Assembly: GCA_964550025.1 (NCBI GenBank)
Contig: CAZJYI010000054.1
Location: 1 to 64,000, forward strand
DNA: 64,000 bases
Source of the DNA: CAZJYI01 sp964550025
Lineage (GTDB): Bacteria > Verrucomicrobiota > Kiritimatiellia > UBA8416 > CAYOBW01
Direction of reading: 5' to 3'
Shown: in pieces, positions 50,242 through 57,641 of the stretch
Numbering within the stretch: the stretch's first letter is position 1
Layout: each line of letters starts with the position of its first letter
Translations under genes and position numbers: made by a program
The notes under the pieces: generated by a model
The model's input: the letters and a program-made list of their open reading frames with translations, nothing else
Databases searched by the model: none
What the model was told of the DNA's origin: nothing

Positions 50242-51338
50242 AACAGGATGTGGACATGTGGGCTAACGGGGAGCGCGGAGGAAAGCTGGTCTCCAAAGAG
50301 ACGCTCAACCACCGCGGCTTGATCGAGCTGGTCAGCGGCCTCGATGTCTACGAGAGGACCCCGGAAGCCTATTGCCGGGCCTATGAAGTCCTGGGGACCG
50401 ACATCATCAACCGCGTCCCACTGACCAACGCGCCGGACCCGACACCCGTTGGAGAGACCCGCCCTGTTTCGGGCCGCCCCTACCAACGCGGCAGTCTGGG
50501 CGTGTACGATACGGTCATGCGGCATACCTATCTCCGCCGTCAGCCGGAAGAGGTCTGGTCGCTGAACATGAGCGACCTCAGCTACGAAGATCTGCTGGTG
50601 CCGGTCCCACATCCCTGCAGGGCACAGGACATCATGGAGAGGGAGGCGACCGTCGGGTACGTCGGCCAGTACTATCCCATGCTCTACACCACGCTTTTCA
50701 TGTGGCCTGTTGAGTTCCTGGGGTGGGAGGTCTTCATGGTGGCGGCGGGCATGGAGCCGGACCGCTTCCACGAACATTTCCTGCTGCCCTGCGCAACCAA
50801 ATCAAGAGCCATTGTCACCGAGATGGCGGAGGCGTCCGACAGTCCATTTGTGTTTGTCCACGATGACCTTGCAGACGCCAACGGGCCGATGTTCAGCCCT
50901 CAATGGTACGATGACTACATCTTCCCGCACTACCCGGAGATCTGGGCCCATGCAAAGGAGCTTGGCAAGAAGATCATCTTCGTCGCCGATGGCAACATGG
51001 AGACCTTCCTGCCGAGGCTCGTGAACGCCGGCGTGGACGGCTTGATGTTCGAGAACCCGGCGACATCGGTAAATGCAGTGATCGAGCATTTCGGCCAACC
51101 GGGACGTTTCATGATCGGCGGCATCGATACCGCGGCACTGACCATAGGCACCCCGGAGACGATTCGTGCCATGGTCCTGGCCCTTGCGGATAAGACGCGG
51201 GATTGCCCGGGATTCGCGATTGCCAGTTGCGGCGGTCTGCATGGAAACATCCCGCTGGCCAATCTCGAAGCCTACTTCGATGCCCGCGCCGAGGTCGGTG
51301 CAACACCCGCAGATTGGCGAGAGAGAGGCAAGATCTGA
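50238..51338 (+). CDS. URO-D-fold protein without the H-x-C zinc motif
   Basis: A 366-residue TIM-barrel protein of the uroporphyrinogen-decarboxylase superfamily ('KETLNHRGLIELVSGLDVYE', 'VFVHDDLADANGPMFSPQWY', 'NAGVDGLMFENPATSVNAV', 'GGIDTAALTIGTPETIRAMV'). Where methyltransferase relatives have H-x-C-G, this one has VADGNME, so it lacks the zinc site seen in the 37056 protein and probably does another reaction or binds another ligand. Its ATG overlaps the stop of the sulfatase fusion. It is the last gene of the operon. It converges on the WD40 gene with a 59-bp gap in which I see no terminator hairpin. Confidence 0.82.
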   Translation: MKQDVDMWANGERGGKLVSKETLNHRGLIELVSGLDVYERTPEAYCRAYEVLGTDIINRVPLTNAPDPTPVGETRPVSGRPYQRGSLGVYDTVMRHTYLRRQPEEVWSLNMSDLSYEDLLVPVPHPCRAQDIMEREATVGYVGQYYPMLYTTLFMWPVEFLGWEVFMVAAGMEPDRFHEHFLLPCATKSRAIVTEMAEASDSPFVFVHDDLADANGPMFSPQWYDDYIFPHYPEIWAHAKELGKKIIFVADGNMETFLPRLVNAGVDGLMFENPATSVNAVIEHFGQPGRFMIGGIDTAALTIGTPETIRAMVLALADKTRDCPGFAIASCGGLHGNIPLANLEAYFDARAEVGATPADWRERGKI

Positions 51339-51397
51339 TGCGGAAGCGAGAACCCCTTTGCGTGTGGCACCAATGGTTGTTTCGAGTACTGGACATC

Positions 51398-52777
51398 CTA
51401 GATGCCCCATACCTGCACAAGGCGATCGTCGGTGACGGTTAGCAGGGTGGCCGAACCAGGGCCGAAAACGGCATGCCTGATGCGTGACGGGTGCTCTGCC
51501 GTTTGATATAGCAACTCACCCGTGCCGGCGTCCCAGATCCTCGCAACGCCTTCCTCGACGGTAACGAACTTCAGTCCGTCCGGGCTGAATTCAGCCGAGC
51601 TGATGTTGCCGTCCGGGGGATCGATGAGAAGCAGCAACTCTCCGGTGGCGCTGTCAAAGATGCGGGCAACGCCATTAAACGAGCTCGTTATGAGCCGTTC
51701 GCCGTCGGGGTGGAAATCAACCGTAAACACCGTGTTGTGATGGTGCAACGGCTTCGTGATGAGAGCAGCCGTGCGTCCATCCCACACACGAGTAGAAGCG
51801 TCGCCGGATGCGGTCGCCAGACGTCGTGAGTCCGGGCTGAAATCCATATCGAAAATCTTCTCTACATGCGCAATCGGCGTTCTGCTCCGAACTCCGGTCT
51901 CAACGTCCCACAGCCAGTAGTCACAGAGTCCGGCCAGAAACGTGCGTCCGTCCGGGCTGGCTGTGAAAACGCTGGAATTGACAGATCTGAAGTTCCTGAA
52001 GTCCTTGTCAGATATGCGGAAAGAGGTCCCGACTCGATTGCCGGTCTTCGTTTCGTAAACGTGGACCCGGCATTGACCCGATATACAGAAGAGGCGGCTC
52101 GCGTCGTCCGAGAAGAACGTCGCGTCGATCCTCTCGTCATGGTCAATTCGGTCGAGAACCGGTTGGCCGTCCTCGGTCTTCCAGATACGAACGACACCGT
52201 TCGTTGTGCCTGTAGCCAACAGCCGGCCGGCCCGACAGAACCCCACGGCCGTCACAATCGACGAATGATTGAGGCGGGCGATGGGCTTCTGGGTCTGTGC
52301 ATCCCATAGCTGGAGGGTCTCCGTATCGAGCACGTCTACCCACCGCGTTCCCATCGAATTGCGTTTTGGGAAAGCAAACCTGAGATAGGTGGAAGCCCGC
52401 AAATCGATTGCCTTCAGCCGGTTTCGTCGAGCGCCCCGGCGAAGCGGTTCCGGAGTGGGGACGGCCAGATTCTCCAATCCATAGGTAGCATAGTTGATCA
52501 GGATCCAGTCATTGCTGAGTCGGAGCGGCTCGATGACCGGCTGGGCCAAACCGTGTCGAGGTGACGGTGCCGGCCGGGTCACCCACCGGTAGTGCTGCCA
52601 CGCGATCAGCGCCCGACGACCTGACTCCACCACCTTACGCGACAGCCCGGCGCCGATCACCACACCGAGCGCCAGCGCCAACGCGAGCGCCGCCGCGGGC
52701 CCCTTGTTGCGCCAGATAAACTCCGCCATCCGGTAGCTTGTGTTGGGCGGCCGCGCATCCACTGGTTCTTGCTCCAA
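51398..52777 (-). CDS. WD40 protein, probable C-terminal remnant of a Ser/Thr kinase
   Basis: A 459-residue protein with a TTG start at 52777; an in-frame TGA lies 12 nt upstream. After 'ARPPNTSYRMAEFIWRNKG' comes one transmembrane helix (about residues 30-50), then a charged linker and seven or so WD40 blades (VTAVGFCRAGRLLATGTTNG, DMDFSPDSRRLATASGDAST, SAEFSPDGLKFVTVEEGVAR). The juxtamembrane 'PPxxxYRxxxFxxRNKG' followed by a helix is the junction found in planctomycete PknB-type kinase-WD40 proteins. The kinase domain is missing upstream. It is probably a truncated gene and may still be expressed from the weak TTG start. Confidence 0.7.
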   Translation of the reverse strand: MEQEPVDARPPNTSYRMAEFIWRNKGPAAALALALALGVVIGAGLSRKVVESGRRALIAWQHYRWVTRPAPSPRHGLAQPVIEPLRLSNDWILINYATYGLENLAVPTPEPLRRGARRNRLKAIDLRASTYLRFAFPKRNSMGTRWVDVLDTETLQLWDAQTQKPIARLNHSSIVTAVGFCRAGRLLATGTTNGVVRIWKTEDGQPVLDRIDHDERIDATFFSDDASRLFCISGQCRVHVYETKTGNRVGTSFRISDKDFRNFRSVNSSVFTASPDGRTFLAGLCDYWLWDVETGVRSRTPIAHVEKIFDMDFSPDSRRLATASGDASTRVWDGRTAALITKPLHHHNTVFTVDFHPDGERLITSSFNGVARIFDSATGELLLLIDPPDGNISSAEFSPDGLKFVTVEEGVARIWDAGTGELLYQTAEHPSRIRHAVFGPGSATLLTVTDDRLVQVWGI

Positions 52778-52836
52778 GTGCGTGGGGTGTCATTCGCCAG
52801 GCCGTCGGCCGTCTCGCACCGCCGGATCCGAGGCTT

Positions 52837-54102
52837 TCAGTCACCCTCAATCTTCAGGGACTCAACGGGTATGACGGAAAGACCGCAATCCTCTTTCCCT
52901 ATAGAATAGACGACGTAGAGTTTGCCTTCATGTTCGTAGCCGTAGGGATACGACCACTGTTTGCTTTTGGCCCTTCCTTTGAATCGTGGCGGCCCGGACT
53001 TGCCATGGCGAATGCGCCACATGGATGAGAGCGTGCTTTCGCCGGGGCGGCTCACCGACACCACCAGTGTGTCCCGGTTTCGGTAGTTCGACAGCAGGTA
53101 CAGCTGACCGGTACTGAGTTTCCCGAGATAAGCCTTCGCGCGCGGCATCGGATAGTTGCTGGCCTGTGCGCGTCTCCACGTTCGGCCGTAGTCGTCACTG
53201 GTCGACACCCAGGCCACGCCTCCCCCACCCCGAATAACCGCGAGGACGCGTTTACCCTCGGCCCAGACCGTGGTCTCGGCAAAACCGGGCTTCAGCGCGG
53301 GGGGGTACGGGATCAGAATCGAGTCCCATTTCGCCAGGTCCTCGCCATGGCTAATGGCGACCACCGGTAGGCCGTCCTTGTCCTGTCCGCCCGTGATGTA
53401 GTTCCCGTCGTCCATCCGCACGGGCTGGTCGCAGGGCCAGCAGTTCTCCATGACAATGCCGCGGGACTCCCATTTGCCCGTCTTTCCGTTCAGAACGAAA
53501 GCCTCGGCCTTGAGCCCCGGAAACCGGCGCGCCACGGGGCCCGCGCCGAATCGGGAGCAAATCGTCCACAGCTCGTCTTTGTGCACCATCAGGATGCCGT
53601 GGCTGTGGCACTCGGACGTCGTGAATCCCGGCCCGATCACCTCCAGGCTCGACCACGTTCTGCACCCGTCCGTCGACCGGCGCCCCTGGAGCGTCTCGTG
53701 CGGCCCGTTTTCGTTGGTCGGGCTGTTGGCCCAGTTGGCGAAGAAGGTGCCTTTATGGTTGATAATGGCCGCGCCATGCAGGAACTTGTAGCCGTCCGCC
53801 GTCGCCGCATAGATCGTCTGGTGCTCGATGCCTGTGGCAAACGGGATCCGCGCCCGGTCATTCGGGATCGCGGGACCGCTCCACAACGCGTAGACCTTCG
53901 GTTTCGGCGGTGCGGGGAGCTCGTGAAGGGCCGCTACAGGATGGTACAGGGCCTTTGTCTCCGCGTCAGACAGGAGACGGTCGTAGAGGCGCGCATCCAG
54001 CGGCCACTCATGGGCAGGCGCCGCCCAAACGCCGCGGAAAACGACGGTCAGCAAGAGCAGCAGGGGGAGGCTAGACCGTGGGCTATTAGGTCTCGTCGGC
54101 AT
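52837..54102 (-). CDS. Exported sialidase-superfamily (BNR) protein
   Basis: A 421-residue protein. ATG 54102 has AAGGAG 6 nt upstream and opens a signal peptide (MPTRPNSPRSSLPLLLLLTV). Propeller features are 'IPFATGIEHQTIYAATADGY', 'GRRSTDGCRTWSSLEVIGPG', 'HSHGILMVHKDELWTICSRF' and the Asp-box TSDDYGRTWRRAQ. It looks complete and represents a different subfamily from the three propellers at 33.7-42.8 kb. It is probably monocistronic with its own promoter at 54133-54159. Confidence 0.8.
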   Translation of the reverse strand: MPTRPNSPRSSLPLLLLLTVVFRGVWAAPAHEWPLDARLYDRLLSDAETKALYHPVAALHELPAPPKPKVYALWSGPAIPNDRARIPFATGIEHQTIYAATADGYKFLHGAAIINHKGTFFANWANSPTNENGPHETLQGRRSTDGCRTWSSLEVIGPGFTTSECHSHGILMVHKDELWTICSRFGAGPVARRFPGLKAEAFVLNGKTGKWESRGIVMENCWPCDQPVRMDDGNYITGGQDKDGLPVVAISHGEDLAKWDSILIPYPPALKPGFAETTVWAEGKRVLAVIRGGGGVAWVSTSDDYGRTWRRAQASNYPMPRAKAYLGKLSTGQLYLLSNYRNRDTLVVSVSRPGESTLSSMWRIRHGKSGPPRFKGRAKSKQWSYPYGYEHEGKLYVVYSIGKEDCGLSVIPVESLKIEGD

Positions 54103-54132
54103 TCTCTTCTCCTTGATCGCTGATCGATGCCG

Positions 54133-54159
54133 TTTATAACATGTCAAAGGACAAGTCAA
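54133..54159 (-). promoter_or_regulatory. Possible sigma70-like promoter
   Basis: On the minus strand TTGACT (54154-54159) and TATAAA (54133-54138) are separated by 15 bp, 30 bp before ATG 54102. The spacing is short. A TTGACATG word (54140-54147) in the spacer is shared with the promoter at 36401, which may mark a common regulator. Confidence 0.35.
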
Positions 54160-54177
54160 AGGACTTCTGTGTCGTGA

Positions 54178-54576
54178 ATGACAGGAATCGAAGTTGAAGA
54201 GAATGCTTCAAGACCACCTGTAAAGAACGAAGGACACCTTCCCGCTGTGAAACAGATGAGAGTGTGGACCGCACATCGCACTGACCGACTGAGGTGCGGG
54301 TTACTCGCAGTCAGGTCGGCCATTTCGTGTGCATGCCTTGTCGTGGCGCATACCCCCGGCACCGGCATGTGGCTGCATCTGGTGGTCAACGTGGACCGCG
54401 GATCGGGATTGGTATCCCTATACCTGAACGGCGCTCTTGTCAGCATGAAGGACTTCAGCGCGCTCCGTGAGAATAACATCGACAGCGACGCGCCGCTCAC
54501 CATCGGGTCAGGTTCCTCCCTGCCGTGGCTGACGGAGTTTGTGCTTGCTGTCAGGTTTCTTCGAAGCGTACCATGA
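54178..54576 (+). pseudogene. Chimeric fragment of a GH141/LamG/GH29-type gene
   Basis: The 132-residue frame contains two parts of a paralogue of the 42797-46801 gene. 'ACLVVA' and 20-30 bp around it (54322-54348) match that gene's signal-peptide region at about 42832-42863. Directly after comes a match to its LamG domain from 45275 onward (WLHLVVNVDRGSGLVSLYLN against WLHLVVNVKRESGLVALYLN; SDAPLTIGSGSSLPW against NDAPLTIGSGSNLPW). The match ends after that. About 2.4 kb are missing at the junction, which falls on CCTTGTxGTGGCG, present at both parent sites. No catalytic domain remains. Confidence 0.7.
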
Positions 54577-54675
54577 GCGCGAGATCCGAAGCACAAGTGA
54601 GGGGGCACGCGAAGAGCGACTTCGGTGACCTGTTAGGCTGGTATATTTTGGGAATCGGTCGAGGCGTGGTCCAGA

Positions 54676-55719
54676 ATGGGTAGAACAGAGAAGACGGCTG
54701 GCCCCGGGGGCGACATCGGTCAGGCTTCATGCGCCTCGGGTGTGCGGTGGATTACGGTGGTTGCGCGAGTTATCGGTGTCTGCTGTGCCGCTTATCTGGT
54801 TGCTTACGCAGGAAGAGGAACGCCTCTTCTTCTGGGGAGGGCGGCTGCCACATACCTGCAACTGCCGTTCTCTCCAGAGAAGATGCTGCGCAAGCAGTAT
54901 GGCGTCATGTTCGACATGGTGCAAAAAGTGACAACAGGATTCCCTCCGCGCACCGTGCCACTTCTGCGTAGCGGAACGGGCATTGCCAGCAAGAAAGTGG
55001 GGCATATTGTCAATGCCGTGGGCGAGCCGGAGCTTCGGAGCACCAACGCATTCTATCTGGTCCATGACGTTCCGCGCGACCAGATTGACAGGCAATTCGC
55101 CGTATTCCAGCGTGGAATGCAGGGCTCGCGGCGGGTGGCCGTGCCGGCGGGTAGTCCGGTTCGCTTTCGTTTTCCGATTCTGGCCATGGTGCGGGGCCAA
55201 ACGATGCGCTTCGACTCCCTGGATGCCGTCGAGTTCTGGGCTTCGCCCGAACGTCCGGGGACTTGTGACATCAGTGTGAGCGTCTGCCTCAGGCGGGACG
55301 GCAGGGACCTTTACCGTAGAGTCGCCGGCGGCACGTTGGCCATTGGGCATGAAGGAGTGCAGCGGCACATATTCCCTTCACCGGCCGCGCTTCTCGAGGA
55401 AGGGATCGACGTGACCCGCCCGGCTATTCTCGAAATGACTCTCGATGTTCCGGCTGACATCCTGGTCGGTGGCGCTCAGAAACCCAACCAGTCTATCGAG
55501 ATTGGCGGCGAGCTCCATCGGGACATGGCCTTGGTTTGTACCGTGGCCGGCCGACTCGTTGATACGCGGCCGTATACTCAGATGGAACAGTTGGGCCCGT
55601 CTGCTCTCATCTTTGGCAGAACGGATATTCTGCGCGCCCTTGATATCCGCCCGCCATACGGGGCAGACGATTATCTGAAGATCGGCAGGAGTATTACTCG
55701 GGCGGAGCCCGGCAAATGA
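54676..55719 (+). CDS. Hypothetical protein with N-terminal membrane helix
   Basis: A 347-residue protein I do not recognise. One transmembrane helix lies near residues 24-46 (WITVVARVIGVCCAAYLVAY). The rest is a mainly beta-rich extracytoplasmic part with few cysteines (VRFRFPILAMVRGQTMRFDS, 'VEFWASPERPGTCDISVSVC'), perhaps a carbohydrate-binding-like sandwich. It is followed after 25 bp by a polytopic membrane protein and probably shares its transcript. A role in surface polysaccharide assembly is a guess from that neighbour. Confidence 0.65.
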   Translation: MGRTEKTAGPGGDIGQASCASGVRWITVVARVIGVCCAAYLVAYAGRGTPLLLGRAAATYLQLPFSPEKMLRKQYGVMFDMVQKVTTGFPPRTVPLLRSGTGIASKKVGHIVNAVGEPELRSTNAFYLVHDVPRDQIDRQFAVFQRGMQGSRRVAVPAGSPVRFRFPILAMVRGQTMRFDSLDAVEFWASPERPGTCDISVSVCLRRDGRDLYRRVAGGTLAIGHEGVQRHIFPSPAALLEEGIDVTRPAILEMTLDVPADILVGGAQKPNQSIEIGGELHRDMALVCTVAGRLVDTRPYTQMEQLGPSALIFGRTDILRALDIRPPYGADDYLKIGRSITRAEPGK

Positions 55720-55744
55720 CCGGAAGGCGGAGAGGTTTCGCGAT

Positions 55745-57163
55745 GTGCGATATGTCCTGACATTGCTTGCGCAGATCCTGATGTATTCAGCGGTGGGCTT
55801 CTCGGCCTGGGCGGCTTTGAGTCACCGGCTGCGTCTGAAAGAACCTCCCCTGCCCTTTGCGAGGCCGTTGCTTGGCATCCTGGTCCTGTCCTGGTTCCAA
55901 CTCTTTGCTGCGCGGTTCGGTTTGCCGCGGACGCGTGGCTGTTTCATCTGCATCGCGGCTTGCGCTGCCATCTTCCCGCTGGTCGCCGGCGGCGTCCGCC
56001 CACGGTTACCTTCTTCTGGCTGGGCCAGGATGGCTGAGATTGGCCGCGTCTGGCGCAGGCCGGTCTACGGGCGGGATGACCTCCTGTTTCTCGTTGCGGC
56101 GGCCGTGATAGTGATCGCTTGGTTGTTGTTGGCGCTTGTCACCGGCTTCAATCTGGTGCCGGTTGGAGACGCGCACACCTGGGGAGCATTCTCTTGTCGG
56201 TGGGCGTTTGTTTCGCCCCTTTCGTACGCGCAGACTCGACCACCGCTTACGAACTGGGTTGAAGCCCTCAATATGGTGCTGCTCGGAGCGAAGGAACTGA
56301 ACTCAGGATTGCTTGCGCTGTGGCTAATGCATGTCGTGGCTATTGGAATGGTGTATGGCCTGATGACAAGGCTGACCAATCGCTGGGTTGCTCTCCTGCT
56401 TGCGTTGGTGCTCACCCTTTCCCCCGACTATGTTCACAACGTATTCCTTGGCTATCGCGACGCCCTGCTGGCCAAGATGGTGTGTTGCGTCTTGCTGGCC
56501 GCTGCCTGGTCTGTTCGTGAGCCGGGGTCGCGCAGCCGCTCCATTGCGTTGGGAATGGCGATGGCAGCCGCATCGCTAACGAAGGCCGAAGGTCTCTTTC
56601 TGTGTCTTGGCGCCCTGGCTGTGTCGGGTCTTGCGCTGATCATGGCAGTAGGCTTGCGTTCGTGGAAGCGGGTTCTGCTCTGGATCGTCCCGGCCTTGCT
56701 GGTTCTCGTTCTGTTCTTTGGCGGTTGGCATGTTGTCCGTACTTGCGCTACCGGTACGCTGAGGCTCTCCGAATTCGACACGCCCGTGAACGAGATGCTC
56801 GCCCGGTTTACCGCTCATCGCGCCGCTACTGTGATGAGGGGCCTTTGGTACTTCCTGAGACGGCCAACGTTCGGCCTCGCGTTGGGTGCCATGCTGGTGA
56901 TTCTCCCCATGAAGGGGATACCCAAATGGCCGCTGCAGTTGGGCGCAACGATCCTGCTCTGGTTGGCTCTGATCTTCGCCATTTACATGTCAACACCCGC
57001 CGAGTTGAAGTATCACCTGACGATGAGTCTGCCGCGGGTGATGTTCTCTCCCCAGGCTGCCGCCTACTGCCTCATCCTGTGCGCCTGCTTCGCTCGAGGA
57101 AACAGTGAGAATCACGCTGTTGTTCCGATGGAGAGTGCCGACGCGGATGATGTCTGTTCATAG
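55745..57163 (+). CDS. Polytopic membrane protein, possible GT-C glycosyltransferase
   Basis: A 472-residue protein with a GTG start at 55745 (GGAGAGG about 12 nt upstream). It has about 11-12 hydrophobic helices. After the second or third helix a loop carries 'LVPVGDAHTWGAFSCRWAF', then 'YAQTRPPLTNWVEALNMVLL', and later 'SLTKAEGLFLCLGALAV'. This layout (acidic residue in the first large loop, following amphipathic region, 'KxEG' later) recalls GT-C/ArnT-like glycosyltransferases that use lipid-phosphate sugars, but the family match is loose. It follows the 54676 gene by 25 bp. Confidence 0.6.
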   Translation: MRYVLTLLAQILMYSAVGFSAWAALSHRLRLKEPPLPFARPLLGILVLSWFQLFAARFGLPRTRGCFICIAACAAIFPLVAGGVRPRLPSSGWARMAEIGRVWRRPVYGRDDLLFLVAAAVIVIAWLLLALVTGFNLVPVGDAHTWGAFSCRWAFVSPLSYAQTRPPLTNWVEALNMVLLGAKELNSGLLALWLMHVVAIGMVYGLMTRLTNRWVALLLALVLTLSPDYVHNVFLGYRDALLAKMVCCVLLAAAWSVREPGSRSRSIALGMAMAAASLTKAEGLFLCLGALAVSGLALIMAVGLRSWKRVLLWIVPALLVLVLFFGGWHVVRTCATGTLRLSEFDTPVNEMLARFTAHRAATVMRGLWYFLRRPTFGLALGAMLVILPMKGIPKWPLQLGATILLWLALIFAIYMSTPAELKYHLTMSLPRVMFSPQAAAYCLILCACFARGNSENHAVVPMESADADDVCS

Positions 57164-57641
57164 GCCACGGCAGAAGGCGAGTGAGCCTTTGGCGGGGGCT
57201 CGTTGCGGCACGACGGGTGGGTTGGGATGTCATCGCATGCAGCGAATGCCTCGTACGAGTCAAAGCAATGCTTGGCGCCATGCTCCTGCGCAAAGGCCTG
57301 CGCACGCTCCAGGCTGCGCGAGGGCACCGCGGTCACAGCCGCATCGCTGACGGCCTGCAACCCCTTTGCGAACTTGTGCGCAATCGATCCCGGACCAACG
57401 ATTCCCCAACGAACAGCGTCCATGATGACTCCCCCGGTTTGATGGCTTTCGGCTGAGAATGCCCGCAGGCTTGACGCCAACGCCCCATTGCGCCCATTCT
57501 CCTCCTGGCGGTCGACCGGGAAAGGGTTTCGAGAACACGGGCGAGTATAGCGCAGGGGCATTGCCCCCAAGAAGGGCTCGTACCACTGGCAGGAAAGACG
57601 AGCGATAACCTGAGGCTATCCACTCTCTACACGAGGAAGGC
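57164..57641. other. Intergenic region with an oxidoreductase stub
   Basis: Apart from the Gfo/Idh/MocA fragment at 57228-57423 (listed separately), no gene is seen. The 3' half should hold the promoter of the 57642 gene; I could not place a convincing -35/-10 pair. Confidence 0.4.
57228..57423 (-). pseudogene. 5' fragment of a Gfo/Idh/MocA oxidoreductase
   Basis: From ATG 57423 (GGGGGAG 5 nt upstream) about 65 residues match the NAD-binding N-terminus of the family: VRWGIVGPGSIAHKFAKGLQ, 'VTAVPSRSLERAQAFAQEHG' and 'DSYEAFAACDDI'. Normal proteins are 320-400 residues. After DDI the expected 'DVVYVATPH' is replaced by unrelated sequence (PTHPSCRN...) and the frame ends at 57112. Start signals are intact, so the break is a 3' deletion and not gradual decay. 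Confidence 0.7.
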
